From CAXBYZ01 sp043826085 (GTDB lineage: Bacteria; Patescibacteriota; Microgenomatia; UBA1400; CG1-02-47-37): DNA of 7,450 nucleotides. The notes beneath the pieces are model-generated. The model did no database searches. It had not been told where the DNA came from and worked only from the letters and a program-made list of their open reading frames with translations. Below, in pieces: positions 4,658 to 7,450 of the stretch. The number at the start of each line of letters is the position of its first letter. The first letter of the stretch is position 1. The stretch is from contig JBDRQW010000004.1 in the NCBI GenBank assembly GCA_043826085.1, positions 1 through 7,450 on the forward strand, in the 5' to 3' direction. A program made the position numbers and the translations under genes.

Positions 4658-5943
4658 TTTTTGTTTACTTCGCCTTTGGCGGAAATCACTTTTTTATTAA
4701 CATATTTTTGCAAAACTTTAGGTACTTTAATCGACCCGTCTTCTTGTTGATAGTTCTCAAAAATAGCTATCAATATTCTTGGACAAGCCAAAGCCGTGTT
4801 ATTCAACATATGAACAAACTTAATCTCTCCACCTTTTGTTCGATACTTAATATTTGCTCTTCTTGCTTGAAATTCACCCACAAAAGAATTAGACATAGTC
4901 TCGCCATAACTATTTCTTCCTGGCATCCAAGTTTCAATATCATACTTTTTAATTTGAGGTTCACCCATATCACCGGTGCACATCATCATTTTTCTGTAAG
5001 GCAACTCTAGTTCTTCAAGCATTTCTTCTGAGTAAGATGACAGTTTTTCCAGCCACTCCAAAGACTCTTTTAGCTCATTTTTGCAAATTACTACCTGCTC
5101 AATCTTCATAAATTCATGAACCCGGTAAATACCTTTTGTGTCTCTACCGTAACTACCTATCTCACGCCTATAACAAGAAGAAAATCCTGCGTATAAAATA
5201 GGTAAGTCTTTCTCTCTTAAAGTTTCATCGGCATGAAAACTTACTAAAGGCACTTCAGCCGTTCCGGCCAGAAAGCGTTCATTTTTTTCTTTTTCATCAT
5301 CAAAAGTTTTATAAATATCTACCTCTCCCCAGGGAAAGTGGCCGGTATTAATCAAAGATTGTCTTTTAACAATCATCGGTGGAATCATCGGTTTAAAACC
5401 TTTCTCAACCAACTTACCCATGGCATACTGCATTATTCCCATCTGCATTAATACCGCTTCATTTTTCAAAAAATATCCCCTAAATCCTCCTACTTTTGTC
5501 CCTCGTTTTACATCCAATAAGTTAAGCGACTCACCCAGTTCAATATGATCTTTTGGTTTAAAAGCTTGTCCGCCTTTGGTGGAAAACTTAGGTTTTTCAC
5601 CCCAAGTTTTTATCACTTTATTGTCTTCCTCACTTTTACCCACCGGCACCACCTTATCCGGCACGCTTGGAATCAACAACATTGTTTCTTTATACTCAAG
5701 CTCTATTTTTTTTAATTCAGGTTCAACTTCACGAAGTTTACTTTTTATCTCTCTACCCTTAGTAACATCATCGCGAGTCAATTTATTTCTCAAAGCCCTC
5801 AACTCTTCAACTTTTTGGAGTAACTCACGTCTTGTTTTATCAAGTTCAATCACTTTTGCTACCGGCTTATGATCAATCCCTTTATCTTTAGCGGCCTTCT
5901 CAATTATTTTTTGATTCTCGCGAATAAATTTAATATCTAACAT
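4654..5943 (-). CDS. serS: Serine--tRNA ligase (SerRS)
   Basis: This 429-residue protein is a complete class II aminoacyl-tRNA synthetase that charges tRNA-Ser (and tRNA-Sec where present) with serine in the cytoplasm. Residues about 1-100 are the charged, helical N-terminal arm (coiled coil, roughly 28-90) that grips the long variable arm of the tRNA. The catalytic core shows GTAEVPL (227-233, serine pocket), motif 2 CYRREIGSYGRDTKGIYRVH (257-276), YDIETWMPG (334-342), and motif 3 NNTALACPRILIAIFENYQQ (381-400), whose R389 is the class-defining arginine. EDGSIKVPKVLQKY completes the family C-terminus. The length is normal. The start at 5943 gives MLDIKFIREN, the standard SerRS opening, and lies six bases after an extended -10, so the mRNA is probably leaderless. 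It is the first gene of the serS - methyltransferase - secA operon. Confidence 0.97.
   Translation of the reverse strand: MLDIKFIRENQKIIEKAAKDKGIDHKPVAKVIELDKTRRELLQKVEELRALRNKLTRDDVTKGREIKSKLREVEPELKKIELEYKETMLLIPSVPDKVVPVGKSEEDNKVIKTWGEKPKFSTKGGQAFKPKDHIELGESLNLLDVKRGTKVGGFRGYFLKNEAVLMQMGIMQYAMGKLVEKGFKPMIPPMIVKRQSLINTGHFPWGEVDIYKTFDDEKEKNERFLAGTAEVPLVSFHADETLREKDLPILYAGFSSCYRREIGSYGRDTKGIYRVHEFMKIEQVVICKNELKESLEWLEKLSSYSEEMLEELELPYRKMMMCTGDMGEPQIKKYDIETWMPGRNSYGETMSNSFVGEFQARRANIKYRTKGGEIKFVHMLNNTALACPRILIAIFENYQQEDGSIKVPKVLQKYVNKKVISAKGEVNKK
4669..4683. repeat. Short GC-rich CGCC-TTT-GGCG hairpin motif, copy 1
   Basis: CGCC (4671-4674), TTT and GGCG (4678-4681) form a small imperfect hairpin, extended by a T-G and a T-A pair. 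It stands out in the AT-rich context. It lies in the last codons of serS (SAKGE), 12 bases before the methyltransferase ATG. A near copy lies at 5569-5583. It could simply be coding sequence, and the similarity is short. Confidence 0.35.
5569..5583. repeat. Short GC-rich hairpin motif, copy 2 inside serS
   Basis: TCCGCCTTTGGTGGA (5569-5583) forms an imperfect hairpin with a C-G-rich stem, a TTT loop and one G-T pair. It matches the segment at 4669-4683 except at a few bases. It encodes STKGG (residues 121-125) between the tRNA-binding arm and the catalytic core. Support for a repeat family is weak with two short copies. Confidence 0.3.
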
Positions 5944-5949
5944 AACATA

Positions 5950-5979
5950 ATTTTATCACTATGCAGTTAAACCTGTCTA
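5950..5979 (-). promoter_or_regulatory. Promoter of the serS - methyltransferase - secA operon
   Basis: The minus strand shows TAGACA (5979-5974, one mismatch from TTGACA), an 18-base spacer, and an extended -10 TGA-TAAAAT (5958-5950). The -10 ends six bases before the serS ATG at 5943, so +1 coincides with the start codon. No Shine-Dalgarno is possible on such an RNA. It is divergent from the antitoxin promoter. Confidence 0.7.
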
Positions 5980-6007
5980 TTCAAAATATTAATCCTTAAG
6001 ACTTGTA

Positions 6008-6044
6008 TTGACAAAACAATGTAAATGATGTAATAATATATTAT
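6008..6044 (+). promoter_or_regulatory. Promoter and possible operator of the toxin-antitoxin pair
   Basis: A consensus TTGACA (6008-6013) is followed by TGT-AATAAT (-10 at 6032-6037, spacer 18) or TAATAA (6031-6036, spacer 17). The predicted +1 is 6043-6044, next to the ATG at 6045, so this is again nearly leaderless. A perfect 12-bp palindrome, ATAATATATTAT (6033-6044), overlies the -10 and ends at the start codon. It is a plausible operator for autorepression by the antitoxin, although an AT-rich palindrome can occur by chance. Confidence 0.65.
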
Positions 6045-6341
6045 ATGCAAACAGCTCAATATCTTCAAGTTAGACTTGATCCTCAAACTAAATCTCAAGC
6101 AGAGTCAGTTTTAAGCCAAATGGGGCTCACTATGACACAAGCGGTTAAACTATATTTAAGGCAGATTATCATGAGAAAATCTATTCCTTTTCCTATAGTT
6201 ATTCCTGCCGAGAAAATGCCTCATGCCACAAAAGAGGAAGAATTAATGATTAAAAAAAGCCTCAACCAAATTAGTCAGGGAGATAGCATTACCATTGATA
6301 TGAAAAATACTAGTCAAGTCAAAAAACACTTTGATTTATAA
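6045..6341 (+). CDS. RelB/DinJ-family antitoxin
   Basis: This 98-residue protein has an N-terminus matching the RelB/DinJ pattern: a short strand, TAQYLQVRLDPQTKSQAESV (3-22), then a helix-turn-helix part, LSQMGLTMTQAVKLYLRQI (23-41), with the family's G-L-T/S..A..LFLRQ spacing, then IPFPI (47-51). This ribbon-helix-helix fold dimerises and binds its own promoter. The C-terminal half (EKMPHATKEEELMIKKSL onward) is charged and should wrap the toxin. Antitoxins of this type neutralise a RelE-like mRNA interferase by direct contact. The gene has no Shine-Dalgarno; the promoter places +1 next to the ATG. Its stop codon touches the toxin start with no gap. It is the only plus-strand transcription unit in an otherwise minus-strand neighbourhood, consistent with acquisition as a mobile module. 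Confidence 0.85.
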   Translation: MQTAQYLQVRLDPQTKSQAESVLSQMGLTMTQAVKLYLRQIIMRKSIPFPIVIPAEKMPHATKEEELMIKKSLNQISQGDSITIDMKNTSQVKKHFDL

Positions 6342-6632
6342 ATGTATAAACTTGTATTTGCTAACAGCTTTTTTAAAGAATACAAAATACTAGTTAAAAA
6401 AAACTTTAAATTAAAGAAAAGAATTGTAAAAACTTTTGAAAAATTATCCGTCAATCCCAAACAATCTTCACTAAAGTCACACAAAGTTTCCACTAAAAAG
6501 TTTGGAGAAAGATGGTCATCAACGGTCACTAAAGATATCCGAATTATTTGGGACTACGATAATAAACTCCAACTTACCATTCTTGTCCTATCTCTTGGAG
6601 GTCATACTGGAAAAAGGAAAGTATATAACTAA
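6342..6632 (+). CDS. RelE/YafQ-type mRNA interferase toxin
   Basis: This 96-residue basic protein has the usual size for RelE/StbE/YafQ toxins, which cleave mRNA in the ribosomal A site. Family traits are the N-terminal YKLVFANSFFKEYKILVKK helix pair, a middle segment LKSHKVSTKKFGERWSSTV (44-62), the DIRIIWDYD strand (65-73) and the C-terminal end LSLGGHTGKRKVY (83-95). Candidate catalytic residues are H47, R67, H88 and Y95, together with the many lysines. It begins directly after the antitoxin stop (TAA-ATG) without a Shine-Dalgarno, so it should be translated by coupling. Its stop codon overlaps, on the opposite strand, the stop of the HD-domain gene. It looks intact. The subtype (RelE, YafQ or YoeB-like) is not certain. 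Confidence 0.85.
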   Translation: MYKLVFANSFFKEYKILVKKNFKLKKRIVKTFEKLSVNPKQSSLKSHKVSTKKFGERWSSTVTKDIRIIWDYDNKLQLTILVLSLGGHTGKRKVYN

Positions 6633-7201
6633 AGTCCCAACTCACCACTAATCCCTTGCATTGCCTTTAAACTTAACTCCACAAAAGCATTAAGTTCAAT
6701 TCCAAGCTTTTCTTCACACATAGCTATCTCTTCTCTTCTGGTTCCAGCCGCAAAAGCTGGTTGCTTAAACTTCTTTAAAATACTTTTAACTTTTACACTA
6801 GCCAAATTTCTTTCCGGTCGCACCAAAGCGGTAGCTACAATCAATCCCGTCAAAGAATCGCCAATAAACAAAGACCAATCCATCAAAGTTTGTGGTGCTT
6901 TTGCTCCATTTTTATCATAATTATGCGCTTTAATTGATTGAATTATATCTTCAGTTACTTCAACACCTTCTTCTTTAAGTATTTCAATTGTTTTCAAACC
7001 ATGCTCACTAGCATCTTTCATCACTTCATAATCAAGATCATGAATCAAGCCAGTTAAACCCCATACATCTTCCTGACCAGGCTCAAGCTTGCTTGCTAAC
7101 GCTCGCATCATTGCCTCCGTCGCCAACATATGTTTAACCGTATTCTCGGTTTTAATATACTTTCGCACCAATGTCAGCGCCCCATCTCTATTCATACTCA
7201 T
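6629..7201 (-). CDS. HD-domain (HDIG-type) phosphohydrolase
   Basis: This 190-residue protein has the metal-binding pattern of the HD superfamily: H24, H54-D55 within GLIHDLDYE, H67, H93, and D115 within FIGDSL. Such proteins usually hydrolyse phosphate esters of nucleotides. This short, stand-alone type is widespread and often annotated only as HDIG domain protein, so the substrate is unknown. I see no signal peptide or transmembrane helix. The ATG at 7201 overlaps the stop of the upstream Nif3-like gene (ATGA), which favours it over the ATG at 7195. No Shine-Dalgarno is seen, so coupled translation is likely. Its TAG stop (6631-6629) overlaps the toxin's TAA on the other strand. No terminator is visible between them. 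Confidence 0.85.
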   Translation of the reverse strand: MSMNRDGALTLVRKYIKTENTVKHMLATEAMMRALASKLEPGQEDVWGLTGLIHDLDYEVMKDASEHGLKTIEILKEEGVEVTEDIIQSIKAHNYDKNGAKAPQTLMDWSLFIGDSLTGLIVATALVRPERNLASVKVKSILKKFKQPAFAAGTRREEIAMCEEKLGIELNAFVELSLKAMQGISGELGL

Positions 7202-7450
7202 ATCTCGTTTGGGATATCAATAAACTCAACTTTCAGTTTTTCTTTAAAATGTTCTTTAATTCTTTTACCAAGTTCTTGAACCCCAAAAACCTCCGTGGCA
7301 TAATGTCCGCCGGCAAAGTAGTTAATCTTAGATTCCTTCATTTTATGAGGGATAGACTCACTTGATTCACCAGATATAAACAATTCCACTCCTTTTTCTT
7401 CCATCTCAGCTAAATGTTCAGCATAAGGCTTTCCGCCTCCTGATACCACT
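7198..7450 (-). CDS. Nif3-like dinuclear metal centre protein, C-terminal part (runs off right edge)
   Basis: About 83 C-terminal residues are visible; the frame is open to the window edge, so the start lies outside. The segment begins VSGGG, continues GVELFISGESSES, then has AGGHYATEVFGVQEL and ends VEFIDIPNEI before TGA. GHYATE is the C-terminal metal-ligand motif of the Nif3/YbgI/DUF34 family, in which the His and Glu hold a two-metal centre. These are hexameric cytoplasmic proteins, sometimes annotated GTP cyclohydrolase 1 type 2, whose general function is unsettled. The GTG at 7449 is an internal Val codon, not a start. The stop overlaps the ATG of the HD gene, so the two form an operon. 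Confidence 0.9.
   Translation of the reverse strand, partial: VVSGGGKPYAEHLAEMEEKGVELFISGESSESIPHKMKESKINYFAGGHYATEVFGVQELGKRIKEHFKEKLKVEFIDIPNEI

Noticed and set aside
4708..5010. Plus-strand ORF inside serS (and a similar one at 5576-5872)
   Set aside because: Both are antisense shadows of a complete SerRS; their composition mirrors the SerRS codons.
6314..6529. Minus-strand ORF opposite the toxin gene
   Set aside because: It overlaps the end of the antitoxin and most of the toxin, both of which have clear family signatures; it shows no promoter of its own.
7171..7365. Plus-strand ORF across the HD / Nif3-like junction
   Set aside because: It is antisense to two recognised genes in an operon and has no family features.

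Overview
The window is AT-rich, densely packed bacterial DNA read with the standard code. It contains no in-frame stop within any recognised gene, no tRNA or rRNA and no CRISPR array. Several traits suggest a reduced-genome lineage of the Candidate Phyla Radiation (Patescibacteria, perhaps Microgenomates-like): very short spacers, stop/start overlaps, almost no Shine-Dalgarno sequences, short GC-rich palindromes, a SecA with an extra segment in NBD1, and Lys/Phe/Asn-rich proteins. The lineage is inferred from overall character; no marker gene proves it.

Layout. Almost everything is on the minus strand, so transcription runs from right to left. From the right edge: the C-terminal part of a Nif3-like dinuclear-metal protein (7450-7198), overlapped by an HD-domain phosphohydrolase (7201-6629). 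A plus-strand RelB/RelE-type toxin-antitoxin pair (6045-6632) converges on the HD gene, with overlapping stop codons. Divergent from the antitoxin starts a three-gene minus-strand operon: serS (5943-4654), a spermidine-synthase-like SAM-dependent methyltransferase (4657-3992) and secA (3987-1273). Next comes a leader region (about 1224-1089) followed by a cysteine synthase gene (1088-198). The first 55 codons or so of an AlkD-like DNA alkylation repair gene (164-1) run off the left edge. There is no gene-free stretch longer than 300 bases; the longest are the cysteine-synthase leader (about 180 bases) and the serS/antitoxin divergent region (101 bases).

Main observation. The leader of the cysteine synthase gene has every part of a classical ribosome-mediated transcription attenuator. 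It has a promoter, a 26-codon leader ORF with adjacent Cys codons (UGU UGC), a 9-bp hairpin overlapping those codons, a segment GGGAGG that can pair with the first arm of the terminator, and an intrinsic terminator (CCUCCC / GGGAGG plus seven U) right before the start codon. The terminator's second arm is also the gene's Shine-Dalgarno, so the same switch may control both transcription and translation. The cysteine codons and the cysteine-making enzyme support each other. This looks like feedback control of cysteine synthesis by charged tRNA-Cys, which I do not know to be described in this kind of bacterium.

Second theme. Four transcription units (the AlkD-like gene, the cys leader, serS and the antitoxin) share an extended -10 element (TGn plus a TATAAT-like hexamer) placed 6-7 bases before the ATG. 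This predicts leaderless mRNAs. Two 23-25 bp perfect palindromes, related by paired compensatory changes, lie at the end of secA, one of them inside its coding sequence.
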